A program made the translations under genes and the position numbers. A stretch of 64,000 nucleotides of DNA from Dipylidium caninum (Eukaryota > Platyhelminthes > Cestoda > Cyclophyllidea > Dipylidiidae). This document shows, in pieces, positions 1 through 11,379 of the stretch. The notes under the pieces are model-generated. The model saw nothing but the letters and a program-made list of their open reading frames with translations, was not told the origin of the DNA and ran no database searches. The stretch is taken from assembly GCA_017562135.1 (NCBI GenBank), contig QEYB01001217.1, forward strand, positions 496,001 to 560,000, written 5' to 3'. How positions within the stretch are numbered: position 1 is the first letter of the stretch; every line of letters begins with the position of its first letter.

Positions 1-381
1 CAACAGATTAAAAAGAAGCAAGGCGAAATCGCTCACGAAACTCTCAGCAAAGTAGGTAATGCAAACGGAAGCCTGATGCTTTTAAAATACATTACAAAGG
101 CTATTCGGACAGTGGGAAGGAAAACAGTGTGGCTGGACAAATCGAAACTTTGTTTTTTTTTGCTTGCTTCCCGTCACATGTCTGCACACGCGATTTTTTA
201 ATATATAAATCCTTTAAAATTAAGAGGCAATTATCATTATTGCTAATATTTCGGGCATTCAATAATTACAATTCACCACTCCAAGATGAAATTTAACTAA
301 TGCAGCCGACATCTTTAATTGCTTATCCATTACTTACCGTTTATTTCTGCGTTTATGAGTCAATTTTTCTGCTTCTTACAG

Positions 382-1503
382 TCACAGAAATACTCGAGGA
401 AGCTGGGCTTAATTACCGCGCTTGAGGCCACACCGGGTGGCGTATTCGTGGTGTTTATGAGTCGGTACTTCGATGTTTTTCGTCCAACCATGCCTTTGCA
501 TTCCATGCTGGAGGAGCCCATCTCCGACAACGAAAGTCACATTTACGTCGCCGTGCGTTATTTTTATATATGTAGATTTCTCAGCGTATTAAGTGCTCTA
601 CTTAAATGGAAGCGAAGTATTGTAATTAAACGGAACAAGTGGCCAATTGCTGGCGTTTGTGCCTCTTTGACCGTATTTGTTTAGACTCCGACGTTACTAG
701 GTGTAGAGATCTGACTCTGCGCCTTGTCATGGTCAAAGCCTTGACATCCATCACTTTGGTACGACCAACTCGTGCATAGACAATTTGCGAGGCGGATATC
801 ATCGCCTACTGAGGTGAAGTGGACAGCCTACAAAGACGTTAATTCGCATGCTTCGGTGTACTTTGTTCTCCCCCGGAAGAGACCTCTTAGTGTCGAAATG
901 ACAACCTTAACCTTTGACAAGTCACATACTTTGCCGCCCTCCACACTTTTGCCCTGACAAACATTTCGCCAGAGATTAAGGTCACCCTCCAGGACGAGTG
1001 TGTGTGCATGAAATATTTTCGTCTTAATGGTGTTCGCTTCTAATCGGAGTTATCAGGGCTCCCACAGACTGCACCAAAGAGGCACCGCTAGAATTTAATA
1101 ACATTTGTATTGAAGGGCCTCTATTTTTCTCAGTTTGTGTGCAGTAAACCAGCAGAACATCTTCACAGAATGCCATTGTGGTAATATCTTTTAATAAATA
1201 ATGGCCGGTTTGTGAAACTGGGTGTTAGTTAATCTTGAACTCATGGCCATTTCGATAAAATTTCTACCTGAATCCTTCCGAAGCCTTATGCCTTGTGCTC
1301 TCCGCCCTTTGGTAAATAAATTCTGGCTTTAATAAAGTGCTTTAAAGCCCACATTTTTGGTCTAGTAACTGAAATGTTCCACTTTTTTCATTCAGTTATC
1401 GTTTGCTCGTGAGACTCTACTGACCGGGGGCGACAACGGAAGCATCTCCATGTGGGTGTCTAGGCGACAAGCCAACGAGTTACTCAACGCGGAGTCCTCT
1501 TGA
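382..1503 (+). CDS. WD40-repeat protein, last two exons (5' partial)
   Basis: Two exons: 382..552 and 1396..1503, with the gene entering from the left edge. Exon 1 follows the acceptor ttcttacag and ends before the donor gtgcgt. Exon 2 follows ttcattcag. Both junctions are phase 0, and the frame closes at TGA 1501-1503. The joined C-terminus has 92 residues. It ends in a typical WD repeat, with TLLTGGDNGSISMW (about residues 65-78), preceded by beta-strand-like LITALEATPGGVFVVF. WD40 propellers are protein-binding scaffolds; which family this is I cannot tell from one or two blades. The 843-nt intron (553-1395) holds nothing I recognise. The exon could start at 388 instead, using a second AG six bases on, without changing the frame. 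Confidence 0.72.
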
Positions 1504-1814
1504 CCCCAGTTTTCTCGCGCTCCCCTCCCATCTTTTTGTTTCCCCACTGTTAGATACACCCTTTTTGTATTTCTATTCTCTCCTTAATTGAATATGCTTT
1601 TTGTGTTTTTGCTACAGTGCCAAAAACACCCGGTTTTGCTAGAAAATGTGGACAAATGACTATTTGAATCAAACTTTGACAAACTATGTTAGTTATTAGG
1701 CTGAAAATTATTAAACTGAAGTCTTTGTCTAGGCTGTTTTCAAGCGCGACGAGAGAGATAAATTGTAGCGTGTTGAAGGTATTACCTATCCTAATTTCGT
1801 GAAATATTCCCCTC

Positions 1815-2640
1815 CTTTTACCTTATTTGTGTCTTATTTCCACCGAAACCAAATGGAGGCGACGCGGTTTGCATCTTCTTTTCCCTTACCGCTTAAAATT
1901 GGATCGTAGGACGCGTAAACAAGCCTCGGGAAGCATTAATGAGGCATTCGGGGACGGGAAAAAGTGCTCAGTGGTGGTTCCGAAAATTTTATTTTGGGAA
2001 TTTGATTGTCGGCAAGGTGGGGTTGGGGTCTACTTCGGGGCCCGATCCACGCACGGGACTGCTCGTGAACTTGGCTCCGCACCAAAGTGGGATCAGAATG
2101 CGTACACAGTGAAAGATGAGGAAAAGGGGGCTTGCGGGGGGATGTTCTCGCTGCTTCCTTCGCCGTTTGGCACCAAATCATCGCTTGTGATGGAAGGTGG
2201 ATTTTGTATGGTAATCGAAAACGATCAAGCAAATGAGGAGATAGGAATACGCCACCAAAACACATACCTGAGCCGAAGTTGCATCGAAAAACACTACGGT
2301 TGGCATTTGGCGGAGCGCCCAAGGGGCGATCAGTCATTATTCCTTCCTGCAGTGCAACCGGACGAAGCGACAACAGCGGCGGAGTCCTGTTGCCTCTGCG
2401 ACAGAACTCATAAAGAAAAACAACCAGAACGGTTTAATCGCCACGCCGCAATGTTACTGCGCGATAACGCTGAACGGCCACATAAAACCTCAGTTACTGT
2501 TGAGAAATTAACTTTTCCGCGAGATTAAATTTTACCACATCCTCCCCATATTCGCTCGACACTCCTCCGTACGGTTACTGCCTTTTTCGTAATGATGAAA
2601 AGACAATATTCAACATGGTATTATAAATAAAAGAAACTAA
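1815..2640 (+). repeat. Interspersed repeat family, copy A
   Basis: It shares ordered blocks with copies B-F. The first is near ccgaaaccaaatgg (about 1842), the second is a block with gcgataacgctgaac (about 2460), and the third is aaattttaccacatcctcc (about 2527). A 233-codon open frame (1827-2528) lies entirely inside it. Its translation has no recognisable domain, so I treat it as a chance frame within the repeat. The family is not named; no transposase or reverse transcriptase is visible. Confidence 0.7.
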
Positions 2641-2782
2641 GTGCCTTATCAATTCCAAAGATGATGACTGTTTCCAAAAATGAAAGAAACCGCAAATGGA
2701 TGGCAGAGCGTTTCAAAAGCAAGTGGGCATCTTTGTCACCTCTGTCGCAACACACATAATTGACGCCGATTTTACAACAAAT

Positions 2783-3270
2783 CACCACTTGTGGCTAAAA
2801 AGTGGGTTTCGTATGACAATCGAAAACGATCGAGCAAATGAGTAGATAAAAACACGCCCAGAGGACAAACTCCGAGCCCAAAGTTTCATCAAAAGAAAAG
2901 CATTGTGGTTGGCATTTGGCGGAATGCTCACGGGGCGGTCCACCTTTCTTTCCTTCCTTCCTTCCTTCCTTCCTTCCATCCTTCCTTTACACCACCACCA
3001 GGCGAAAGCAGAGCAACCGCGGAGTCCTCCTGCCGCGCATGAAGTAGATGCAATGCATGAGAAGGGACTTGTAAGGAAACAACAACCAGCGTTGCTCTAT
3101 CGGCATGATAATGCTGAACTACCGCCGTAAGCTCGCATTACTGCTGATAAATGTTAAATAACTTCTCTGCACTACGAAATTCCCACATCCTCCATATTCG
3201 GTCAAATTTCCTCCCACCGATGACTGATTTTTCCGCTCTTGTGAATTACTTTAAAGTGAAAGCAAATACA
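2783..3270 (+). repeat. Interspersed repeat family, copy B (5'-truncated)
   Basis: It lies directly after copy A in the same orientation. It repeats copy A's inner block: cgtatgacaatcgaaaacg at about 2809 matches gtatggtaatcgaaaacg in copy A at about 2206. It also repeats ggttggcatttggcgga and the 3' block with cacatcctccatattcgg (about 3184). A tetranucleotide run interrupts it at about 2945. Confidence 0.65.
2945..2987. repeat. (CTTC)n microsatellite
   Basis: About ten near-perfect cttc/ttcc units inside repeat copy B. Confidence 0.9.
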
Positions 3271-3676
3271 GTAACAAAATTGAGATTGTAAAAGGCTTTG
3301 AAGCGTTTATTAACGTAAAAATGAATGCTTGAGTCTCCCGACGCCCGTCTCATACATTTGCCTCTCAACGTTTGACTTTCCCCACCACATCACAATGAAT
3401 TTCGTTGTTTACCTTGTGTTTGTCCCTCCACACGTAAGTTTATCACTTAAGGCATCCACTCCCGACATGCCTGGAAGGTGTCTGTAATAGAAAAACCACA
3501 GGACAGCGGATTAACCGCTGGCCCTAAACCGTACCACCGGAGGCCTTCCAGACACACGTTTCCTCTCACCGCAACCTCGTAGTCTTGACTAGTCTACCGG
3601 GCGTTGTGGTCTACCTACAGATTTATGTGTTTTGATTCCCACACATGAATGCTGCATCAACAAAAAACAGCGCAAT
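3271..3676. other. Intergenic, no gene seen
   Basis: No conserved frame, RNA gene or repeat is recognised between repeat copy B and the 3' flank of the kinase gene. Confidence 0.5.
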
Positions 3677-3682
3677 TTTATT
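3677..3682 (-). promoter_or_regulatory. Poly(A) signal of the kinase gene
   Basis: TTTATT on the plus strand (AATAAA on the minus strand), about 110 nt downstream of the kinase stop codon and in the right orientation. Confidence 0.5.
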
Positions 3683-3793
3683 TGAACTGAGGCCAAAAGG
3701 TAGATTGGTTCGTCAATTTACTCTGACTGAATGCAATAAAAAAGTCTAAAAAGACCAGGCATAATGATAAAAAAATAATGGAGTCAAACACTG

Positions 3794-4756
3794 TTATGTG
3801 GAGGTGGGTGCTATCCAATCGTACTGCGCGTCGTACTTATATCCATTCTTGTCCATAACCTTCCAGAAGAGACTCCTCAAGTACCGGTACTTGGGCTCCT
3901 CCTCGTAAGCCAGACTCCTACAGTAGTTGATGTATTTGAGAAACTCCTCCGGCAGTCCTTCACACAGCGCTTCAGCCTTAACATTCTGCTTTGTCTTGTA
4001 GATTTTACGAAATTTCTCCCGTTTACTGTCAGCTTGTAGGCCCTGCCAGGGTAGATGGCCTTTGGTGAGGTAGATTAGAACATATCCCAACGACTCCAAA
4101 TCATCCCTCCGCGACTGTTCGCACCCGGCGTGGGCGTTGATGCTGCAATAGCGGGCTGTCCCCGTGAGACTGCGGAAGTCGCGGAAAGGATAGTGCTCCT
4201 GTGTGGTGGGGTCGATGTAGAACTTGGACAGGCCGAAGTCTATGATATACACTGTGTTCATATTTTGCCCCGTTCCCATGGCAAAGTTGTCCGGCTTCAA
4301 GTCCCGATGCACTAGACCGCACTTGTGAACCGTTTCCACCCTCTTTATCATCTGATCGGCCAACATTGAGACAGTTTTTAGGGAGAATTTCAAATCACAG
4401 TAGACGTGAAGATCTTCAAGACTCGGTCCCAACAATTCCATTATTAGTACAGTGTAGAGGTTCTGGACTCCATCACGACCAAACCAATAGAGTTTTGTAA
4501 TCCCCGAGGCATTGTTCAACAATTTGAGAAGGTCGTATTCTGTTTTAAGTTGTATTGGAAAACCGGAGCGGATTAACTCCAATTTTGCGGCTGCTTCCAC
4601 TTTTGTCTTCTTATTCACCGCCAGGAAGATGTCGCCAAAGGAACCCGATCCAATACGCTTCATCAACTTCCACTCCTGATTCACCACAAATTCATTATGA
4701 CTGCTGGAATTTCCGTCGTTACTGGTGGAATGCGATTGACCAAGACGAGTTATCAT
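3794..4756 (-). CDS. Casein kinase 1-family Ser/Thr protein kinase, intronless
   Basis: 320 aa in a single exon, starting at ATG 4756. The whole CK1 catalytic domain is present. The glycine loop is RIGSGSFGDIF (34-44) and the ATP-binding lysine is K58 (AAAKLE). The catalytic loop is HRDLKPDN (150-157, proton acceptor D152), followed by DFG (173-175). The CK1-specific block GTARYCSINAH (199-209) is followed by EQSRRDDLESLGYVL. CK1s replace the usual APE motif with this SIN segment, which separates them from other kinases; the similarity is to the CK1-alpha type. All catalytic residues are intact, so activity is plausible. The N-terminal 28 residues are Ser/Asn-rich and there is no long regulatory tail. 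The missing introns suggest an old retrocopy or a lineage-specific CK1-like paralogue; I do not give an orthologue name. AATAAA lies about 110 nt downstream. Confidence 0.93.
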   Translation of the reverse strand: MITRLGQSHSTSNDGNSSSHNEFVVNQEWKLMKRIGSGSFGDIFLAVNKKTKVEAAAKLELIRSGFPIQLKTEYDLLKLLNNASGITKLYWFGRDGVQNLYTVLIMELLGPSLEDLHVYCDLKFSLKTVSMLADQMIKRVETVHKCGLVHRDLKPDNFAMGTGQNMNTVYIIDFGLSKFYIDPTTQEHYPFRDFRSLTGTARYCSINAHAGCEQSRRDDLESLGYVLIYLTKGHLPWQGLQADSKREKFRKIYKTKQNVKAEALCEGLPEEFLKYINYCRSLAYEEEPKYRYLRSLFWKVMDKNGYKYDAQYDWIAPTST

Positions 4757-7700
4757 CTGAAAAGTTGCATTGGAGTCTGGTTGGGGAGTTTTCTAAGTCG
4801 AAAATTGCCCAAACAATGGCGGGGTGAGCCGCGCCTCACAAGGTGACAGCGTGACAGCCAGATCGATAGTCATTCTAGCACAAGCCCCGGAGACACGCCA
4901 TTTCATCACGTGAACTTCGGCCTCGACTAACTCGCGCATTCGCCGGGCGTGGCAGGGGCGCCAGGAGTCTGTGCCATCGCATCCTCAGGAGGAAAGTGGA
5001 GCAGAGTAAAGCAAGTTCATCGCCATTTTTGTTATAATTTTTCAATTCAGTGGTGACAGCTGTTTGCCTGAAAAATTCCAAACCCCCGAATGTTCACCGC
5101 CCCGTTTTCCATCTTCAGAGATTTTTACGTTTGCTGAACTGCAAGGGATGAAGACAGCGGGAAAGGAGAACAAAAAAGGCATGTTTCGGCGCTAAAGTGG
5201 AGACGAGATACCGCTGAACTGTGGAAGTGGTGTTTTTCGGAGCCATCTCGGCCATCAAGTCATCTGCTCCATTGAAGTGGAGACATGTTTTTCTTTAGCC
5301 GGCACGAGACTATCACATTTATTGTGCCTTCACCGAGAGAGCCACCTTTCATCCACAAAAGTGGATATTTTAAGGAAAAGTTGGTGGCTACCACACCTGT
5401 GGGAGCGTCGGGGAGCAGGTAGCCACGGGGAAAAGAGGACCCCAGTAAATTACTTGGCCATTTTGACAATATTTGCCCCTGGACAGGGCTGTACTTCAGA
5501 TATGGCTGGCACCGTAAATCGCTTTAAAAGGCATTTGAGTGTCCGTTGCCATGCGCTCAGTCAGGACGTCATCCCAAATTAGAAAAAATAGGGATTTGCC
5601 GTTTACTTAAACGATAAACAACAGTGAGGACGGTCTCAGCCTTCATCAGACGCCTAGTTGAATCGTCCTAAACGCAGTAGAATTTCTCAACCGCAGGACA
5701 TTGATGTTGGGCGTGATGAACCACTAGGGCGTTCCCAGTCTCCCGTGGAGGACCAGCCCTACACCCCGCCCCCCCCCCCCCCCGGGGGACACAGTTGTGT
5801 GTGGAACCATCCTCAATCCTTCATCTCATCATGTGATGCTTCCTTCTCCATTAAAAATTTTTAAGAGTTGCTATGAGGAGTCAAAAGTAGATTGATTTAG
5901 GAACCCGGCCCTAATACGATGGCTAATCGGATGGGTTCGAGGTGTTTCGGCGGATTACTCGAGTTGAAAATAGTTTAATTCACCTACGAGGCCATTATGA
6001 GGTCCCTTTTTCATGGCATTTTCATCTACGTCGGGATTGCACAGCACCTTGGCAATTTGGTCAGTAATTTTTTGGTTGTTCCCATAGCAGGATTTTGTTC
6101 GAGAATCCTCTCCTCTCCTCCACCTTCCCCACTCCCCATCCTCCCCCAAAATGGCGAAATATTTTATGCACAAACTTAAACTTTCTGTCTTCCGTCATCT
6201 CGCATTTTCCTCACCATTCATTCAGCATTTCGGCAGTTCTGTAATTTCAAGGATGCCTAATACTCGGCTGCGTCCCCTATCGTCCTCAGGGTAGTCGTGA
6301 TGCGCGATTTCGGATAAGGGAGGCGCTCTTGGAATGTCGAGAGGTTCGCACGACTCACTTGTACAATTAATGACTTCCCCGCCTTCGACACCATCCGCAT
6401 GGACAGGCTGTAGGCGATTTGAATAAAGGAATAAACTGACACGATCGACGTATTAGGCGTATTCCACGAGAGTTCGCTTCTTAAGTTCTAATTCAATTCC
6501 TCTGGTTCACTAGTGTCAGTTCGTTTGATCGTCTGGGCTCGACGCCTTAACTTACATGAAAAGTAGGGAGAAAATCCCGACTGCAGTGAGTCGGGACAGC
6601 GGTGAACTTACAGTCCGAACAAGTTGAATTTCGAGTGGAAAGCCTAACTGGCGAGCGGCGGACTTACAAATGGGTCCGTATAACTAGAAACATTGCTTTT
6701 TGTAAACTTGCGAGAAGGTAAACAAAAAGAACGTCTCACAAGCATGATAAAATAAAAATTCGGTCGAATTGTGGTCACAATGAAAGAGATCGAGAGGGAG
6801 CGACATTCGGACGAAAGCCGTTGGCCGATGGGGCGCTCTGTTTCGGCAACGGGCGGACGTTAACTGGAACGGACAAAGTGCTCAACCATGACTTTAGTGT
6901 TTCGCTCTTCGATTTAAAATAGAAGGTGGTTAAAACACCAAATTCTCAATGCTGCTGCATTTCTGAGGGAGTTGCGAATGACGTGGTACCGCGAGAGTCG
7001 ATCCTTCATTTATCCGGTACAAAGCGAGCTACATACTTTTTCGGCTCAGTATCCTAAAATGGGAAATTACTTCCTATAAATGTGTGCAAAGACCAGGTTT
7101 TGCACTTAGGCATCTCTTATAAGTGGACATTTGACCAAGCGAACCGTCCAGCGCTAGTCCGCCCTGTGGCCACGCTCACTGACCAGCAGGCCACTTGTCC
7201 GGTAACACTCCGCACTACCATGTTCCGTCATGGATGATAAAGAAACCCAGAACCACAAACTAAAAAATATTACACTAAATTGGATATTTCGAAAGAGTTA
7301 AGCGAAAGGAAGGCAAACATCTCTTTCATTAAACAAGACTCGGTCTATGCTACTTAATGTAATAAAAGTAGCATCATCTCGAAATTCAGACATTTGTGTT
7401 TAAGAGGAAAACTCGTGTGTATCCTATTTGGAGAAATGATTTCACCAAAGGCAGCTTTTTCCTAACCACTAGCAAAGGAGAAATACTACAATTCGGCGGT
7501 TGAAGGGAGATGGTTGGGTAAGAGACGGGGCTTAAAGTGTCTGCTTTAATGGACCTCCTGTCTGCTAAAAGGAGATAACAAGGTTAATTTAGCAGACAAA
7601 AAATGATGGTTACCTTCATCGCCAGGTAGATCATTAATAACTTACTGGTAAAGGATTGAAACAATTAATTTACGCAGAATTCCATGGTTTCTGCTCATGA

Positions 7701-7969
7701 GAACACGAGAACAGTTGTCTCAACACATTTGCCAAAAAAAAACACTGGAAGGGCCCATTAAAAATATTTTGGGACTTGAATATTTAAATAATTGTTATTA
7801 ATACGCGTGGGTGAGGGGGTTGTTACCCCCTGGGGCATACGAAAAATGGGACTTTAATCAACACATTAATTTGGCGCTGGTGGGCGAAGGGAACACGAGC
7901 CTCACAACCGCAACGGTTGCACCGGCTCAACGTTCCATCTTATTCTTTACCGCTAACACACACCCAATT
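4757..7969. other. Gene-poor stretch
   Basis: Short overlapping frames in all phases, but none with a motif or paired splice sites. It contains a poly-C/G run (about 5766-5784) and a perfect 7-bp-stem hairpin, cccgact/agtcggg, at 6576-6595. Unspliced 5' UTR and promoter of the kinase gene presumably lie at 4757-5100, but no TATA or CCAAT box is clear. Confidence 0.4.
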
Positions 7970-9558
7970 TCAACAAAACTTCATCGCTTTGACTTTTCCC
8001 TTCCTCAGCGGACTCCGGATGCGGTTTTCCCCTTTGTTCAGTGGTTTCTGCTGTGGATCATTCTCAATCATAGCAACGTTTGCACATGCCGCAAAAGTTT
8101 CGGACGGTTTTCTTCCCTTAGAGCTGCCTGCTAGAATTCGAGATACCTTTCGGAGCGCCTCTGCACGTATTTCGGTTCTGGTGATGAGGGCATTTTGCTT
8201 TGCAGTAGGGTTAAACACTGTACCTCACATCTTTTGCTCCACACAAATTGTGCATAAGGTCAATCATTGCCGTAGTAGTTCACACAGCACAAATTAGAAC
8301 CCGCTAGGACACGAGGGAACGACCGTCTACTACACCTCTTCACTCTCCTTTTTCACCTTCCAATGACCTCTGAGAAAAGGAAGAGGATAATGTGAGGGAA
8401 AAATAAGTCTAACAACAGTTCTTCTTGTTTTTCATTCCCTTCCGTCTCGGCTAAGTTAGGTGAGAGGATCGGGGGACAGGAAGGCCTTTAGAGCGACCGC
8501 CGGCCCTGATATCGTCTGGAATTTCCACGTAATGGGAGAATTAAAAAGTTTCTGGTCAAGCATGAGTTGCCTAATTTATGAAAACAAAGTGGGTTTGTTA
8601 TCTGTAGGGACGAGGTAGGATTTTGGGGGGGGGGTGGAAGAAACATGTAAGAAGATTCCTCTTTGACAAAACAATAGGCGAGGACGAGGATAAAGTACGA
8701 CGCCTACTTGACCCTACAGGCGTTGATTCACGGATTAGACACATTTATTTTTGGGCAGCCTCAGTACAGAACTTAATATGGCAGTACAAAACAACAGCAA
8801 AACACAGTCCAACACAGTACAGACGCTAGCACCAAGGGTTGGTTGGTCCGCAAGAACAGGAGCATCAAGAGATCGGCCAGCCTCGTCCGCGTCCCCGCGT
8901 CCCCCGCGTTCTCCAAATACCGTAAGAGTTAGGAGAGATAAGTCCGTCATTGTGTAACGAGAAACGTCGAGTTTGTGGAGAAAGTCAGACGAGGGACCAA
9001 ACCAAAATTCTTGCATGCTTATAACAATAGGCGCTTGCTCCACCGTCGAGACTCCGTAGCCAAGGCCCCGCAGGTGCCGCAGAATGCAGGCAGCCACCGG
9101 CTCCTCACTGTACTTCTCCACCTTTTCGCTCCAGGCTGTAGCCATCCGTTGTCGTTCTCCACCAACACAAGGTCCGGTTTACAGAAGGAACGATCCAGAG
9201 GCACACGAGGTTCACTCAGGACCACGCGCCCCGCCCGTTGAAGGCGAGTTTGCAGTAAGGCAGTTGTATTTGCGTTTACGAGCGAATGTCTCGAGAAAGT
9301 GGGCTATTAAAATGCGGAGGCCATGAGGCGCACGAGTTGGAGACGCCCCACAGGTAGACGAAAACAAAGCTTAGTGTGATCAAAGGTTAAAGTGTGTGAG
9401 GGAGGACTTACCAACATCCACTTTGAGACTGTACTGACGGGTGGAATTGAGAGAACGCTTTGAATAAATTGTTTACGCACGTTGAGTCCGGCACCGAACA
9501 AGTTTGAGTGAGGCAGGAGGTCTCCACCCACAGACAATGCTTTTAGCAACTCCGTCAT
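7970..9558 (-). CDS. Hypothetical two-exon protein, 124 aa
   Basis: Exon 1 is 9412..9558, from ATG 9558 to the strong donor gtaagt. Exon 2 is 7970..8197, after the acceptor ccctactgcaaag, and stops at TGA 7970-7972. Both ends of the intron are phase 0, giving 49 + 75 residues. The N-terminus reads MTELLKALSVGGDLLPHS. The C-terminal half has an Arg/Lys-rich helix-like segment (RTEIRAEALRKVSRILAG) and ends in a basic tail (SPLRKGKVKAMKFC). There is no membrane segment or signal peptide, and I recognise no family. The 1.2-kb intron carries a LINE relic in the same orientation. The model rests on splice consensus and phase only; the two exons could belong to different genes. Confidence 0.42.
8735..9330 (-). 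mobile_element. Relic of an R2-superfamily-type LINE, C-terminal endonuclease end
   Basis: On the minus strand, one frame (about 9300 down to 9120) reads SRHSLVNANTTALLQTRL, then SEPRVPLDRSFCKPDLVLVE. This resembles the RHN...EP...KPDLV segment before and at the restriction-like endonuclease of R2/R4/NeSL-type retrotransposons. A second frame (from about 9145) continues with SEKVEKYSEEPVAACILRHL, then PIVISMQEFWFGPSSDFLHK and LDVSRYTMTDLSLLTL, as in the region that follows. The frame switch near 9140 and the missing stretch after KPDLVLVENDNGW mark an internal deletion. Stops TAA TAG at about 9312 end the match upstream, so the copy is 5'-truncated and dead. It lies inside the intron of the two-exon gene at 7970-9558. 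Confidence 0.6.
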
Positions 9559-9779
9559 CTCCGCCAATCACACAAACTTTACTGCATGCGACTAGTACGA
9601 TTTCCTAGGAGAGTTGAAGTACCTCGGAGGTTTCCAAGTGGAATCACCAAATTACCGGGCCTCCGCCAATCGGACTCGTCACCCTCTCTTCCCCTCCGTG
9701 ATCACTGACTGGAAGCGGTTTTTGCACTTCAAACGTCCACCCTTAACAACTGAGAGACTAATTATGCACATCGGCTCAC

Positions 9780-9897
9780 CTTTGAATTTCTCTCCCATTT
9801 CCTCCCGCCCAGATAGACTTATTTTGTAAATAGCTTGCTCTACTGCTAGCGTCTTTCTGAAATATCTCATCACCACAGAGGAAGCTACGATTTTCTT
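9780..9897 (-). CDS. Candidate internal exon, unrecognised
   Basis: 118 nt between the acceptor aataaagtag and the donor gtgagc. Read in the open phase it gives 39 residues (KKIVASSVVMRYFRKTLAVE, then QAIYKISLSGREEMGEKFK), ending in phase 1. The composition looks coding and both splice sites are good, but I found no phase-matching partner exon, so the gene it belongs to is unknown. Confidence 0.3.
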
Positions 9898-11379
9898 CTA
9901 CTTTATTAGCCTCATAATTCCCGCGCTGGTCCCTGAAGACGTGGTGAAGGGGATGGACAATTCTGGGTGATATCTTGTCTCCTACTCGCTGGCGTCTACG
10001 GTTAAAGTCTTTACTATGTGAACGGTCGTCTTCATCTGCCGCCCCCTGTGGTCTCGCGGACATTCCGGAGACGTAGGGCCAAATGCATCCTGGCGAATTT
10101 TGTCTTTACATTCGAGGTAATCTGCCGCCTCCCACGAGTTTTCGAACACATCTCCATTCAGTCCGCGTGTCTTCAATGCTTCCTGTAATTTGGCAGCAAA
10201 AAAGGTTAACCAGGTTGGGTCGACAGCAGTTGCACATGGTACTCTACATGCCTTTGGCGACAGACTTGCCACTTTGGTAAATCTGGAGATTATTGTGGCA
10301 TTAGTGAATGCTCGACTAGGGTCTCCCTTACAACCTGTTCGCCGAGAAGAAATGCTTAATACCGCCAAGCCTGCCAATGCAGACAAAGACGAAGAGGGAG
10401 GACAATCCGGGCCAAGAATCAGACAATCCATCAGAAGCAGTGGGGAAGCGTTGTCGTCTCAAGAGGTACGTCTTGACGACCAGGAAACCGGACTCAAGCA
10501 TTTAACTCTCTCATGCACGAGCACGAATATGTTGACATCTTTTCTGCCTCGTGTCCATCAATGTAAACAAAGGGATGAGGGCATTCATGAATACCTTTTT
10601 GAAAGGCCTTTCACCGACGTTGAATTCACCCCTAAACACCGGTCTGTTCTGCTTCTTAGGGCAGCGTCTTCAGTTGCCTTGTGGAAGTACGATCCAAAGA
10701 TGTGACAAGGTGGATGCACCACCTCCTCCACCCTCGCCAGCTGCCTTTTCTGTGCATTGACACCGGGACCAGGTGCAGTGAGCGTTAGGGAGGTATAAAT
10801 TCATAACTATGCGTAGCTGGCTCCGTTAAGACCGTATTTCCCATCTATCTAATGTGCCTAATAGATCAAAGGTCAGGTAAAGTCAGAATACGCAGTTTCA
10901 CTTTCGTTTTACAATTTTAGTCTGAGCACATTTTAGCCAGATCCCACCCGATGAAATGAGCCATGCGACGGGGGATTTGGGCGAAGGGATCGCAAGAGCC
11001 TCCCCCACAGATCGCTCTGACATACTTTCGAAAGCAAAATAACGAGGAGTTTTGGAAGGTTGGCCAAATTTAACACAAAACCCTGTTGGAAGACGAGTCG
11101 GGAAAGGGAACATCCTTCGCATCCTGTAACGCTTCCCCTCCCACGGAAGTCGCCTTCATCCACCGGGAATGTCGACGCATTCCTGAATGATTTAACGACT
11201 TTTAATATGTCACGAGATGTCAAATAACGTGATCTAACAGGAAAGTAGGGCTTTTAACCAAATTCGATGATAACAGGTCATCATAGCAGTGGGGAAAGAG
11301 ACTGACTTCAATAGAGAGCGACAAACTAAAACAATTACGGTATTCTCTGGGCAAATACTACATAACTTGGACCAGATCG
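9898..11379. other. Open frames on both strands, unresolved
   Basis: A 171-codon plus frame (10190-10705) and a 149-codon minus frame (9982-10431) overlap. The plus frame has a good acceptor (tgtaatttggcag, ending at about 10196) and a donor (ACTTTG|gtaaat, about 10277). These would give a short exon encoding VGSTAVAHGTLHAFGDRLAT. The minus frame reads FAAKLQEALKTRGLNGDVFE. I cannot decide which strand is coding, or whether either is. Confidence 0.3.

Noticed and set aside
2200..2230. Resemblance of ttttgtatggtaatcg to the end of a spliced-leader RNA
   Set aside because: The same block recurs in repeat copy B with substitutions at the splice site, so it is part of the repeat.
1827..2528. 233-codon open frame, the longest unexplained one on the plus strand in the first 40 kb
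   Set aside because: It lies wholly within interspersed repeat copy A, the other copies do not keep the frame open, and there is no recognisable domain.
4101..4827. Several open frames overlapping the kinase gene
   Set aside because: They are shadows of the kinase coding sequence in other frames.
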